A stretch of 46,109 nt of DNA, taken from assembly GCA_903921205.1 (NCBI GenBank), contig CAIXPF010000122.1, forward strand, positions 1-46,109. The letters run 5' to 3'. The DNA is from an uncultured Acidimicrobiia bacterium. Its GTDB lineage: Bacteria; Actinomycetota; Acidimicrobiia; Acidimicrobiales; CAIXPF01. A model generated the notes under the pieces. That model saw nothing but the letters and a program-made list of their open reading frames with translations. It was not told where the DNA came from and did no database searches. The translations under genes were made by a program, and so were the position numbers. Positions 28,775 to 36,822 of this stretch are shown here, piece after piece; the stretch's first letter is position 1, and each line of letters starts with the position of its first letter.

Positions 28775-28820
28775 CAGGGCCCACAGCGCCCACGCACGGC
28801 CCTGAACGTGCACGCTCAGG
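28775..28820. terminator. Nested palindromes at the 3' end of the 393-residue gene
   Basis: A 20-bp near-perfect palindrome (28801-28820, one mismatched pair) overlaps the stop codon of the minus-strand gene, and its CCTG is also part of a second inverted repeat CAGGGCC/GGCCCTG (28775-28804). The two structures exclude each other. Probable terminator; an operator for the downstream MDR gene is an alternative. Confidence 0.45.
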
Positions 28821-29997
28821 GTGCGCCGTCGAACACCCCGCTCAGACCGGTCGGCCCGTGGTTGCCGATCACCAGCTGTTCGAGCACCCCGATGCCGGTT
28901 TGCGAGCCCCAGCGGGCACGGACCAGCTGCTGCACGTGGATGCTGCTCGACGCGGACGGATCGATGTCCTCCGTACGCCAACGCCAGTCGACCGAGGCCT
29001 GCTCGCCCCGCCAGCAGCCGTGGCCCCATTCCGCGTGCCCGTAGCCGAGGCCGCTCATGTGGAAGGTGGCCAGCGGCTCCAGCCGGATGATGTGGGTGTC
29101 GATCCCGCCGAACGGCTCGAGGATGATCGACGCCATGGCGCTCCGACGGGTGCCGGGCTCCCAGTCGATGACGTACTGGGCGTCGCGCATCGGGATCGGC
29201 GGTTCGAGCACCGCGTCCTGGGCTGCCTGCCGCAGCGACTCGGCCGTCCCGGCGGTCCCGTCGTCGGCCTCGCCCAACGCCGCCATACCGTCGAGCAGGA
29301 CCGGAGCGATGGCCCCGAAGCCGTGCCAGCGGCGTCCGTCGGCGAACTCGTTGACATCGAAGAGCACCCCGCAGCCGTCGAAGTTCAACGGCGCCCACAG
29401 CCAGAAGAACTGCGGTGCCCGCCGGGACGGCGCGCCCCGGCCCGCTCGTTCACCGATGGGCCGGACCCCCCACGAGCGGTCGCGGCAGCCGAGCACCGTC
29501 GCGTCGACCTCGATGCGCTCGCCGTCGACGCTCAGCCAGCCCTCCCAGGAGCCGAACTGGGTGACCCGGGTGTAGTCGAGAACGGTGCGACCGTCCTGTT
29601 CGAGCTTGAACGGTGGTTCCTCGACGGCTGCGGTTCGTGCATGGAAAACCAGATCGGCACCGAGGGGGCTCCGGTCGGCGTCGCAGCGGAACCGCAGGGT
29701 CCGCATCGGCTCGATCACGTCGACCCGGAGGTGCCCGACCTCGGTCCGGGTGCGGTCCAACGGCGCCCGGCCCGACGCCAGCGTCGACACCTGCTCGCCG
29801 TTGCGCAGCACACTGAGGCCGGCGTCGATAACCCCCCGGTTCGGATAGATGCCCAACGCAGCGCCGAACATCAACGACCCGTCGCGCCGGTAGCCGTTGA
29901 AGAAGTAGCGGTTGTAGGCGTTGGGACTCGCCGTCTCGACGTGCAGCACCGGGGCCGTGGTCTGGTGGATGGGGTAATCGTCGAATCGGTTCAGCAC
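28816..29997 (-). CDS. Unrecognised 393-residue protein, possibly lipocalin/CrtC-like
   Basis: 393 residues from GTG 29997. No signal peptide or membrane helix. The sequence is rich in beta-strand pattern, Trp and Gly: NAYNRYFFNGYRRDGSLMFGAALG near the start, DRSWGVRP (about 170-180) and WLWAPLNFDGCGVLFDVNEFADG in the middle, and GYGHAEWGHGCWRGEQ near the end. The D-R-S-W-G motif and repeated beta layout recall AttH/CrtC (carotenoid 1,2-hydratase-like) lipocalin-fold proteins, but this is by eye only. It is 50 nt downstream of a MaoC-like gene, so they likely act together, perhaps on a hydrophobic polyketide, steroid or terpenoid substrate. Function unknown. Confidence 0.7.
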   Translation of the reverse strand: MLNRFDDYPIHQTTAPVLHVETASPNAYNRYFFNGYRRDGSLMFGAALGIYPNRGVIDAGLSVLRNGEQVSTLASGRAPLDRTRTEVGHLRVDVIEPMRTLRFRCDADRSPLGADLVFHARTAAVEEPPFKLEQDGRTVLDYTRVTQFGSWEGWLSVDGERIEVDATVLGCRDRSWGVRPIGERAGRGAPSRRAPQFFWLWAPLNFDGCGVLFDVNEFADGRRWHGFGAIAPVLLDGMAALGEADDGTAGTAESLRQAAQDAVLEPPIPMRDAQYVIDWEPGTRRSAMASIILEPFGGIDTHIIRLEPLATFHMSGLGYGHAEWGHGCWRGEQASVDWRWRTEDIDPSASSSIHVQQLVRARWGSQTGIGVLEQLVIGNHGPTGLSGVFDGAP

Positions 29998-30047
29998 GGT
30001 GCGATCTTTCGGTAGCGGTGGGGGCTTGGCGGAGTGTCGGCCGCAGG

Positions 30048-30896
30048 TCAGCCGACCTGCACGTGACCGTCACGGATGGCGGTGGCACCGTCGGGGGTGC
30101 AGACATCGAAGCGCCCGTCGCCGTACAGCCGGACGGTGAGAGCGGACGGCATCGGCACCATCGCACCGAAACGGCCCCGGATGCGGGTGATCGAGCGCGG
30201 ATCGCCCCCGCCGAGGTGACGCACCGCCGCAGACACGCCATGGGCCAACGTCGCCGTGCCGTGCAGGATCAGGCCGGGTAGATCCGCCGCCAGGGCCACG
30301 GCGAGGTCGGTGTGGATGGGGTTCCAGATCCGTGCGCACTCGGTGTACACGTGGGCGGCACCGGCATCGACCGCCACCTCGACCGTGGCGACCGGATCGC
30401 CCTCGACCGGTGGGAGCGGATCATCGGCCGGGGCCGGCCGGTCCGGTCCGGACACGTCGGTGGCCAGATAGAGCGAGCCCTGTCGGGTGCGGCAGACCAC
30501 GGCCCCGCTCGTGTCGGTGCTGATCATGTCCATCGTGAGGAAGGCGCCGGGCCGGCGTCGTTCCACCCCGATCACCGTGGCCACCGTCGTGAGCACGTCG
30601 CCCGGCACGATCGGCCGTTCGAGCACGCAGTCGTGGGTGGCGTGGATCCCGCGCCGCGTCTCCTCCGGGGTCACCGCGGCGGCGATCGACTCGACACCCT
30701 GCAGGGCCAGCACCGTCGGCCACTCGACACAGACCGGGAACAGCGGATGGGCTGCGATCCCCTCCGGCCGGGCGGTGTCGAGGTAGACCGCGTCGTGCTC
30801 ACCGAGGCCGGCGGCGTAGGACATCAGCCAGCGGGCATCGACCACATGGGTGATGGGCACGGTCTGCCGGCCGACGGCATCGGAGGGTACGGGCAT
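30048..30896 (-). CDS. MaoC-like hotdog-fold protein (degenerate hydratase-2 motif)
   Basis: 282 residues, a double hotdog: N-terminal half with an FAS1-like dehydratase pattern (HATHDCVLERPIVPGDVLTTVATV) and C-terminal half with RIWNPIHTDLAVALAADLPGLILHGTATLA. In the hydratase-2 motif the usual Gly-Asp before x-N-P-I-H is Arg-Ile here, so the catalytic Asp appears lost while the His is kept. It may be an enoyl-CoA hydratase using another acid, or a binding/thioesterase-like relative. ATG 30896 is chosen; a frame extension upstream has no support. It heads an operon with the 393-residue gene. Confidence 0.8.
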   Translation of the reverse strand: MPVPSDAVGRQTVPITHVVDARWLMSYAAGLGEHDAVYLDTARPEGIAAHPLFPVCVEWPTVLALQGVESIAAAVTPEETRRGIHATHDCVLERPIVPGDVLTTVATVIGVERRRPGAFLTMDMISTDTSGAVVCRTRQGSLYLATDVSGPDRPAPADDPLPPVEGDPVATVEVAVDAGAAHVYTECARIWNPIHTDLAVALAADLPGLILHGTATLAHGVSAAVRHLGGGDPRSITRIRGRFGAMVPMPSALTVRLYGDGRFDVCTPDGATAIRDGHVQVG

Positions 30897-30975
30897 GACG
30901 GTCAACCGTTCGGGAGTCGGGGCCGCCCCACCGATGGTCTGGACCCCCGGGCGGCCGATGCAGTAGCCAGAGACT

Positions 30976-31671
30976 ATGGACCTGCTCGACGGAATCGCCA
31001 CCACCCGCGCCATCCGGAGATACCGCCCCGATCCCATCCCCGACGAGGACCTCGCCAAGATCCTCTTCGCCGCCACCCGGGCGCCGTCGGGTTCGAACCG
31101 TCAGGGGTTCCGCTTCATCGTGCTGCGCGACGGCCCCCGGGCGATGCAGGCCCGGGCGCTGCTCGGCGAGGGTGCTCGCCGGATCTGGGAGGAGAAGCGG
31201 GTGCGCGACGGCTACGACGCCGGCTCGGGGGCCGACCTGTCCTCCCCGAAAGCCCGCATGGCCCGCACCATGGAGCATTTCACCGAGCACTTCCACGAGG
31301 CCCCGGTCATCGTCCTGGCGGCACTGTGGTGTCATCGTCGGTCCTCGGTGGTGCTCGGCGGCGCGGTGTGGCCGGCGGTGCAGAACCTGCTGCTCGCCGC
31401 ACGGGGTCTCGGCTACGGCGGGGTCATCACCGGTTGGCAGGAGCCCTGCGAGGCCGAGCTGCGCACCGTCCTCGGGATGCCCGACGACCCCAAGCTGGAG
31501 CTCGTCGCCACCATCCCGTTGGGCCGGCCGGTGGGAAACCACGGCCCGGTGCGTCGTCGTCCGATGGCGGAGATGGTCTACGAGGACGGCTGGGAGGAGC
31601 CCGCCGCCTGGGCCGTGGACCCCGAGGGCACGCGCTTCACCTCCGCCGGTCCACCGCGCACGAAGTCCTGA
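30976..31671 (+). CDS. Nitroreductase family flavoprotein
   Basis: 231 residues. FMN-binding N-terminus TTRAIRRYRPDPIPDEDLAKIL with basic residues for the phosphate, ATRAPSGSNRQGFRF, and the C-terminal QNLLLAARGLGYGGVITGW then PLGRPVGNHGPVRRRP. Members reduce nitro groups, quinones or other acceptors using NAD(P)H; some act as dehalogenases or in flavin metabolism. The reader cannot tell which. It is transcribed divergently from the MaoC-like gene across a 79-nt gap. TAGCCA six bases before the ATG resembles the leaderless -10 box but lacks the final T. Confidence 0.92.
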   Translation: MDLLDGIATTRAIRRYRPDPIPDEDLAKILFAATRAPSGSNRQGFRFIVLRDGPRAMQARALLGEGARRIWEEKRVRDGYDAGSGADLSSPKARMARTMEHFTEHFHEAPVIVLAALWCHRRSSVVLGGAVWPAVQNLLLAARGLGYGGVITGWQEPCEAELRTVLGMPDDPKLELVATIPLGRPVGNHGPVRRRPMAEMVYEDGWEEPAAWAVDPEGTRFTSAGPPRTKS

Positions 31672-31673
31672 CC

Positions 31674-31689
31674 GGCGCCGGCCGGCGCC
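31674..31689. terminator. 16-bp perfect palindrome after the nitroreductase gene
   Basis: GGCGCC-GGCC-GGCGCC, three bases after the stop codon. It may form a GC-rich terminator stem, with no T-run. Confidence 0.4.
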
Positions 31690-31730
31690 ACCCGCGCCAC
31701 CCGGTGACGCGCTCTCGGCACGAGGACCCG

Positions 31731-31770
31731 GACGGTCCGCTTGACGGACCGTCGGGCGCGCCGGAAGACT
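31731..31770 (+). promoter_or_regulatory. Palindromic candidate operator and promoter of the HxlR gene
   Basis: GACGGTCCG and CGGACCGTC (9 perfect pairs, 31731-31739 and 31745-31753) flank CTTGA. The spacer starts a -35-like TTGACG (31741-31746), with an AAGACT box 18 nt further on (31765-31770). A dimer bound here would block the -35, which suits autoregulation by the HxlR protein (inference). A terminator of the nitroreductase is the alternative. Confidence 0.5.
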
Positions 31771-31819
31771 TGTCACCGCTCGACCGAGCAGAGCCGGGCG
31801 GAACCACCCAGGAACCCCG

Positions 31820-32278
31820 ATGAGACGCACCCGCTTCGACGACGCACCGTGCCCGATCGCCCGTACCGTCGACCTGCTCGGCGACTGGTGGACGCCGATG
31901 GTGTTGCGGGAGCTGCTCTTCGGCCGCCGCCGCTTCAGCGACATCCAGGAGAGCCTCGACGTCAACCGGAGCGTGCTCGCCCAGCGGCTGAACCGGCTGG
32001 TCGACGAGGGCCTCGTCGAACGGGTGCGTTACCAGCAGCACCCGCCACGCGACGAGTTCGTCCCCACCGACAAAGGCCGCGCTGCGTGGGACGTGCTCAG
32101 CGTGATGTGGAGCTACGGCGAGCGGTGGTTGTTCGACGAGGCTCCGCCGGTGCAGCTCTATGACCGGGACACCGGGCAGGTGATCGAGCCGGCGGTGATC
32201 GACCGCAACACCGGCCGACCGCTCGAGCCGGCCAGTACCCGGCGGCGGCCCCGTCCGAAGCCGACGCCCTCGACCTGA
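31820..32278 (+). CDS. HxlR family winged-helix transcriptional regulator
   Basis: 152 residues. Diagnostic CPIARTVDLLGDWWTPMVLRELLFG with the near-N-terminal conserved Cys11, then FSDIQESL...VLAQRLNRLVDEGLVERVRY (recognition helix and wing) and a C-terminal WSYGERW dimer helix. HxlR proteins are homodimeric regulators that sense aldehydes, quinones or reactive electrophiles, often through the Cys. Its tail (about 125-152) is basic and disordered. A palindrome lies over its own promoter. The flanking nitroreductase, crotonase and MFS genes are natural targets. AGGA lies before the ATG. Confidence 0.93.
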   Translation: MRRTRFDDAPCPIARTVDLLGDWWTPMVLRELLFGRRRFSDIQESLDVNRSVLAQRLNRLVDEGLVERVRYQQHPPRDEFVPTDKGRAAWDVLSVMWSYGERWLFDEAPPVQLYDRDTGQVIEPAVIDRNTGRPLEPASTRRRPRPKPTPST

Positions 32279-32394
32279 CCGAACCGGATCGCACGCCGGG
32301 CCGACCGGACCCACTGGGCCGAGCCCACCCGTTCCCATCTCCGCCATGCCAACCGGCGACGCCCGGCTGCGCCAACGGACCACCAAGGAGTGTC

Positions 32395-33087
32395 ATGACC
32401 GACCAGACCACCGACGCGGCATCGCCCGTCCGCGTCACCCGGCACGGACGCGTGCTCCTCGCCACCATGGACGACGGCCGCGCGAACGCCGTGTCCACGA
32501 TGCTGTCCGACGCCTTGCGGACGGTGATCCGTCAGGCCGAACAGGACCCCGAGGTCGGTGCCGTCGTCATCGCCGGCCGGCCGGGCCGGTTCTCGGGCGG
32601 GTTCGACCTCGGGGTGATCCGCGGCGGTGATGCCGCTGCGGTGCGGGCCATGGTCGACGGCGGTGGGGCCCTCGTCACCGAGGCCTACGGTGCCGGTGTC
32701 CCCGTGGTGGCCGCCTGCACCGGGCACGCAGTCGCCGCCGGCGCGCTGATCCTGCTGGGCTGCGACCACCGGGTCGGTCCCGATGCCGACGTGAAGATCG
32801 GGCTCAACGAGGTGGCAATCGGTCTCACCCTGCCTGAATGGGCCCTCGCCATCGCCGCCGAACGGTTGAGCCGTCGCCACCTGCAGGCGTCGGTGGTCAA
32901 CGCACAGCTCTACAACGGCAGCGGCGCCGTGGCCGCAGGGTTCCTCGACCGGGTCGTCGCCCCCGATGCGGTCATCGAGACCGCCCTCGAGCACGCCGCA
33001 GTCCTGGCCGAGCTCGACCCTGCTGCCTACGCCGCCACGGTGCAGGCCCTGCGCGGCCCGACGCTCGCCCGGATGATCACGCGTTGA
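32395..33087 (+). CDS. Crotonase/enoyl-CoA hydratase family protein
   Basis: 230 residues with AAGGAG 5 nt before the ATG. Crotonase fold: oxyanion-hole motif GRFSGGFDLG (about 64-73), second oxyanion segment TGHAVAAGALILLGCDHRVG, and KIGLNEVAIGLTLPEWAL. It is shorter than the 255-260 residues of typical enoyl-CoA hydratases, missing the longer C-terminal helix, and the two catalytic Glu residues are not obvious (only Glu in LNEV is near). It may be a hydratase, isomerase or other crotonase activity in acyl-CoA breakdown. Its stop is overlapped by a possible TTG start of the MFS gene. Confidence 0.88.
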   Translation: MTDQTTDAASPVRVTRHGRVLLATMDDGRANAVSTMLSDALRTVIRQAEQDPEVGAVVIAGRPGRFSGGFDLGVIRGGDAAAVRAMVDGGGALVTEAYGAGVPVVAACTGHAVAAGALILLGCDHRVGPDADVKIGLNEVAIGLTLPEWALAIAAERLSRRHLQASVVNAQLYNGSGAVAAGFLDRVVAPDAVIETALEHAAVLAELDPAAYAATVQALRGPTLARMITR

Positions 33088-34364
33088 GGTCCCGCAGCAC
33101 GCCAGGCTCCTCGGCGGGACCCGCCGGCACGGTGCACGCCGACCCGTCCGGGCGGGGCGACGGGACCCTCCGACGGGACTCGACCGTCACCCCGGGCGCC
33201 CGCCAGGTGCTTCCGCTGATCACGCTGGCGCTCGCCACCGCCCAGGGGTTCGGGCGCTTCGTCTTCCCGGCCCTGCTACCGGCCATGAAGCGCGATCTGC
33301 TCGGGTCCTACAGCGCCGCTGGGTTCCTCGGGACCGCGAACGTGGCCGCCTACCTCGCCGGTGCGCTGCTGGTGATGGTGGTGTCGCGTCGCCGGCCCCC
33401 ACACCACATCGTCATCGGGGGGCTCGTCGCCTCGACCGCGGCAATGGTGTTGCTCGCCACCGCGCAGGGGTTCGCACAGCTGGCCGCCGGCATGGCCCTG
33501 GCCGGGGTGGGCGGTGCGGCGGTGTTCATCCCTGCGCCCGGCATCGTCGGCTCGGTGGTGGGACGCGAACGTCGTGGGGTGGCTGTCGGGCTGCTCAACG
33601 CCGGCCTCGGAGTCGCCGTCGTCATCGGGACCCAGCTGTCCCGGTTCTCCCCGGGGTGGTGGGGGCCGTCGAGCTGGCGTGGGGTCTGGGCCATCCTGGC
33701 CGCCATCACCGCCGTGGCGCTGGTCGCCAACGCCGCCTGGTTGCGGCCGGCCGGTCTCGGAGCGCTGGCCCAGCCGCGCCTGTCGGCGCTGCGCAGCATT
33801 CGTGGCTGGAAGCCGTACCTGCTCGGCTACTTCGCGTTCGGCTTCGGCTACGTGCTGGTGACGACCTACACGGTGTCGGCGCTGCGCGACGGCGGCGGGT
33901 TCGGCGTGGCCCATGCCGCCAACGTCTATGTGCTGCTCGCACTCGGCATCGGCGCAGGCGGCCTGACCATGGGCAGGGTGTCGGACCGCATCGGTCGCCC
34001 GTTGACCCTCATTATCGGCTACGCCCTGTGTGCGCTCTGCCCGCTGCTGCTGCTGACCTACCGCGAACCCGTCGTCGCCGTCGCCGCGTTCAGCTTCGGC
34101 CTGCTGTTCTCCGGCTGTGTGTCGACCATCGCGGTGTACGCGGCCGACTGCACCGAACCCACCGACACCGCCGCGGCGTTCGCTCTGGTGACGGTGGTGT
34201 TCAGCGTGGCCCAGGCCTTCGGGCCGCAGGTCGGTGGGCTGCTCATCGATCGCAGCGGCGGCTCGTTCACCGCCACCTTCGCCAGCGCTGCGGTCGTACT
34301 GGCCTTCAGCGCCGTGACCGCGGTGCCCCTGTGGCGGGCGACGAAGGGCGACCAGCCGGGCTGA
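33084..34364 (+). CDS. MFS transporter, YbfB/YjiJ-like
   Basis: About 426 residues. After a disordered basic N-terminus come twelve hydrophobic segments; AQGFGRFVFPALLPAMKRDL in TM1 and GRVSDRIGRPLTLIIGY between TM8 and TM9 are MFS signatures, and the FGRFVF start fits the YbfB/YjiJ group. Substrate unknown, though the position after an HxlR regulator and a crotonase suggests import or export of an organic acid. TTG 33084 overlaps the crotonase stop (TTGA) and keeps coupling; GTG 33132 is an alternative start. The ORF extends further upstream in shadow. Confidence 0.85.
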   Translation: MRSRSTPGSSAGPAGTVHADPSGRGDGTLRRDSTVTPGARQVLPLITLALATAQGFGRFVFPALLPAMKRDLLGSYSAAGFLGTANVAAYLAGALLVMVVSRRRPPHHIVIGGLVASTAAMVLLATAQGFAQLAAGMALAGVGGAAVFIPAPGIVGSVVGRERRGVAVGLLNAGLGVAVVIGTQLSRFSPGWWGPSSWRGVWAILAAITAVALVANAAWLRPAGLGALAQPRLSALRSIRGWKPYLLGYFAFGFGYVLVTTYTVSALRDGGGFGVAHAANVYVLLALGIGAGGLTMGRVSDRIGRPLTLIIGYALCALCPLLLLTYREPVVAVAAFSFGLLFSGCVSTIAVYAADCTEPTDTAAAFALVTVVFSVAQAFGPQVGGLLIDRSGGSFTATFASAAVVLAFSAVTAVPLWRATKGDQPG

Positions 34365-34370
34365 GCTCCG

Positions 34371-34388
34371 TCGCCCGTCTTCGGGCGA
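34371..34388. terminator. Hairpin between convergent MFS and amidohydrolase genes
   Basis: TCGCCCG and CGGGCGA arms (7 perfect pairs) with a TCTT loop fill the 24-nt gap between the stops. Likely bidirectional terminator. Confidence 0.6.
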
Positions 34389-35501
34389 TCACACCGGCAG
34401 GTGGAAGACCTCGGCCACGTTGCCGAACAGTGCCCGGTCCCGCTGCTCCGTGGTGAGGTGAGCGGTCTGCGAGGCGAGGATCTCCTGGCTGCGCGGCCAC
34501 GTCGAGTCGGTGTGGGGGAAGTCGTTGGCCCACATCAGGCACGACGAGTCGACCATCATCGGCGACTCGTAGGCGGTGCGGTCGTCCTGGAACGTGAAGT
34601 GCACGTTGGACAGCACGTACTCGCTCGGCCGCTTCGAGATGGTCCGCTCCATCGAACGGCCCCACTTCTCCGCCGCATGGTCGGAGCGGTACATCCAATG
34701 GGGCACCCATCCGGCATCACCCTCGGCGACCACCATCTGCAGCTCCGGATGGCGCTCGAACACCCCGCCGAACACGAACAGCCCCAGGATGTCCTGCACC
34801 CCGCGAATCAGGTTCATGAATGCGTTGGCCGAATGACCCCGGGGCGAGGTGAGCGCCGTGGCGGCGTCGTAGTCCTTCGACGTGAGAATGTGGAAGCAGA
34901 TCGGCAGCTCGAGGTCGACCGCGCACTGCCACAGGGCGTCGTAGTCGGGATGGTCGTAGTCCTCGTGCTGGGGGCTGCCCGTGACCATCATGCCCACCAT
35001 GCCCGCCTCCTTGGCGGCGACGAAGTCCTCGATCGCCTCGTCGACGGAGGACACCGCGGTCTGCGCCAGGCCGAACAGACGGTCGGGATGCGCGCCGCAG
35101 AACTCGGCCAACCAGCGGTTGTACGCCTGCATGCACGCCCGCTTGTAGTCGAAGTCGGGGTGGCTGCACAGCACCATGCCCACCGAGGCGAAGATCAGCT
35201 CGCCGCCGATGCCGTCACGGTCCTGGGCGGCGATGCGGTCGTTGGGTTCCCACGCCGCCCGGGTGATCTCGTTGAAGGTGGCTCGCTTGTGTTCCTTGAC
35301 CTCCTCGACGGTCATGCCAGCGGCGGCGAGCTGCCCGACCGAGATCGGGTTGCGCAGCCCGTTGATGGTGTATGCCGAGGCCCCTCGGGCGTTCACGTCG
35401 CAGCGCGGCGCTATGTCTCGATAGCGCGGCTCGATGTAGTCGACGTAGCAGTTCGGCGGCTCGACGATGTGGCTGTCGGCCGAGATCGGTGCCCTGGTCA
35501 T
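34389..35501 (-). CDS. Amidohydrolase 2 (COG2159) family metal-dependent hydrolase/decarboxylase
   Basis: 370 residues. The first metal motif is SADSHIVEPPN (D-S-H-x-x-E-P variant), followed by EPNDRIAAQDRDGIGGELIFA, the beta-5 His in ICFHILTS, a His at VFERHPELQMVVAEGDAGWVPH, and the final Asp in MWANDFPHTDSTWP. This pattern matches the ACMSD/gamma-resorcylate-decarboxylase-like amidohydrolases that decarboxylate or hydrolyse aromatic or enol acids. Start ATG 35501 has AAGGGGGA and a TACCAT box near; the extension to 35618 overlaps the divergent gene and is rejected. A paralogue lies divergently 115 nt away. Confidence 0.9.
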   Translation of the reverse strand: MTRAPISADSHIVEPPNCYVDYIEPRYRDIAPRCDVNARGASAYTINGLRNPISVGQLAAAGMTVEEVKEHKRATFNEITRAAWEPNDRIAAQDRDGIGGELIFASVGMVLCSHPDFDYKRACMQAYNRWLAEFCGAHPDRLFGLAQTAVSSVDEAIEDFVAAKEAGMVGMMVTGSPQHEDYDHPDYDALWQCAVDLELPICFHILTSKDYDAATALTSPRGHSANAFMNLIRGVQDILGLFVFGGVFERHPELQMVVAEGDAGWVPHWMYRSDHAAEKWGRSMERTISKRPSEYVLSNVHFTFQDDRTAYESPMMVDSSCLMWANDFPHTDSTWPRSQEILASQTAHLTTEQRDRALFGNVAEVFHLPV

Positions 35502-35525
35502 GGCGTCCCCCTTCGCAATGGCCGG

Positions 35526-35531
35526 ATGGTA
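35526..35531 (-). promoter_or_regulatory. Candidate -10 box for the minus-strand amidohydrolase
   Basis: TACCAT on the minus strand, 24 nt before ATG 35501, in the divergent gap. The gene also has a Shine-Dalgarno, so this one is leadered. Confidence 0.4.
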
Positions 35532-35616
35532 CCAGTGGCCACCCCGACGCCGGCCGCTCCCGCCCGGTGCCCGGATGTCATGATGAGGGCGTGGGACGCC
35601 AACCGGGGGAGCGGTC

Positions 35617-36783
35617 ATGAACTATGCGGCAGAGGAACTCGACGGTGGCATCGCCGTGCTCGATTGCGACAGCCACCTGATGGAGCCGCTCGACTGGCTC
35701 GTCGGTTACGCCGACGAGGCGACCGGCCGCAAGCTGATGGAACTCGCCTTCACCGGCAGCTCGGCGACCGCCGATCTGGTGCGGGAGTGCTGGGAACGCC
35801 GCAACGACCCCGTGGCCACGGCCAAGCTGGCCGAGAACGTCGTGAGCGGACCCAAGGGCTACTACGCATTCGGTTCGATGGATGCCACCGAGCGCCACCT
35901 GGCGCTCGACCAGCTCGGCTTCGCCGGCCAGCTGGTCTTCTCCACCTTCGCCCCGAACCAGTTCCGCTACGGCGGCGACATGGACCTGCTCTACGGCGGT
36001 GCGGCCGCCCACAACCGCGGCATGGCCGATTTCTGCGCCGGCGATGCCCGCATGCTGCCGGTGGCGTTCGTCCCCCTCGACGACGCCGAGCGCGCCGTGC
36101 CCTGCCTCGAGGAGGCCCTCGACCTCGGATGCCCCGCGGTATGGATACCGCACGGTGTACCCGCCACCCTGAGCCCCACCCATCCTGCGTTCGACGGCAT
36201 CTGGGCCCGGCTGTCGGAGGCGAACGTGCCGATGGTGTTCCACTTCGGTGGCAACGGCTCGACCCAGATGGCGCTGAGCTACCACAACAACGGCCGGGAC
36301 CCGGGCAAGGACTTCGCCGGCGGCGGCGAGAACGTCCGGTCGAAGGACTTCCTCAACGTCCACCACGACGCCGAGAACCTGCTGGCGTGCCTGGTGCTCG
36401 ATGGCATCTTCGAGCAGTTCCCGGACCTGCGCTGTGGGGTCATCGAGTTGGGTGCGGGATGGGTGCCGAACCTGCTCGCCGGGCTCGATCACGCCAAACG
36501 GGCCTTCGGACGCAACGAACCGGAGCTGGCGAAGCTCACCCTCGAACCGTCGGACTACCTGCGCCGTCAGGTCCGCTTCAACCCGTGGCACTTCGAGGAC
36601 GTCGGCCGGCTCATCGACGACTGCGGCCCGAACCTGTTCATGTTCGCCTCCGACTGGCCCCACCCCGAGGGCGGCCGCAACCCGCTCGCCGAGTTCGAGG
36701 CCTCGCTGAACCGGGCCGCCATCGCCCCGGCCGCCCGGCGGGCCTTCTACCACGACAACCTGGCCTGGCTGCTCAACGGCTGA
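35617..36783 (+). CDS. Amidohydrolase 2 (COG2159) family protein, second copy
   Basis: 388 residues with GGGGGAGCGG before the ATG. VLDCDSHLMEPLDWLVGYAD is the same D-S-H-x-x-E-P first motif as the neighbour; then GSMDATERHLALDQLGFAGQLVF, the His in VFHFGGNG, FEQFPDLRCGVIELGAGW, and FASDWPHPEGGRNP with the metal-binding Asp. Sequences are clearly different from the neighbour in the middle, so they are distant paralogues rather than a recent duplication. It is likely the first gene of a run with the crotonase 39 nt downstream. Substrate unknown. Confidence 0.9.
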   Translation: MNYAAEELDGGIAVLDCDSHLMEPLDWLVGYADEATGRKLMELAFTGSSATADLVRECWERRNDPVATAKLAENVVSGPKGYYAFGSMDATERHLALDQLGFAGQLVFSTFAPNQFRYGGDMDLLYGGAAAHNRGMADFCAGDARMLPVAFVPLDDAERAVPCLEEALDLGCPAVWIPHGVPATLSPTHPAFDGIWARLSEANVPMVFHFGGNGSTQMALSYHNNGRDPGKDFAGGGENVRSKDFLNVHHDAENLLACLVLDGIFEQFPDLRCGVIELGAGWVPNLLAGLDHAKRAFGRNEPELAKLTLEPSDYLRRQVRFNPWHFEDVGRLIDDCGPNLFMFASDWPHPEGGRNPLAEFEASLNRAAIAPAARRAFYHDNLAWLLNG

Positions 36784-36808
36784 TCCCGGTCGCCGGGCGG
36801 GACGCCGC

Positions 36809-36814
36809 TACGGT
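36809..36814 (+). promoter_or_regulatory. Leaderless-type -10 box for the second crotonase
   Basis: TACGGT ends 8 nt before ATG 36823; no Shine-Dalgarno. It suggests a separate transcript from the amidohydrolase despite the 39-nt gap. Confidence 0.45.
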
Positions 36815-36822
36815 GCGCAGCC

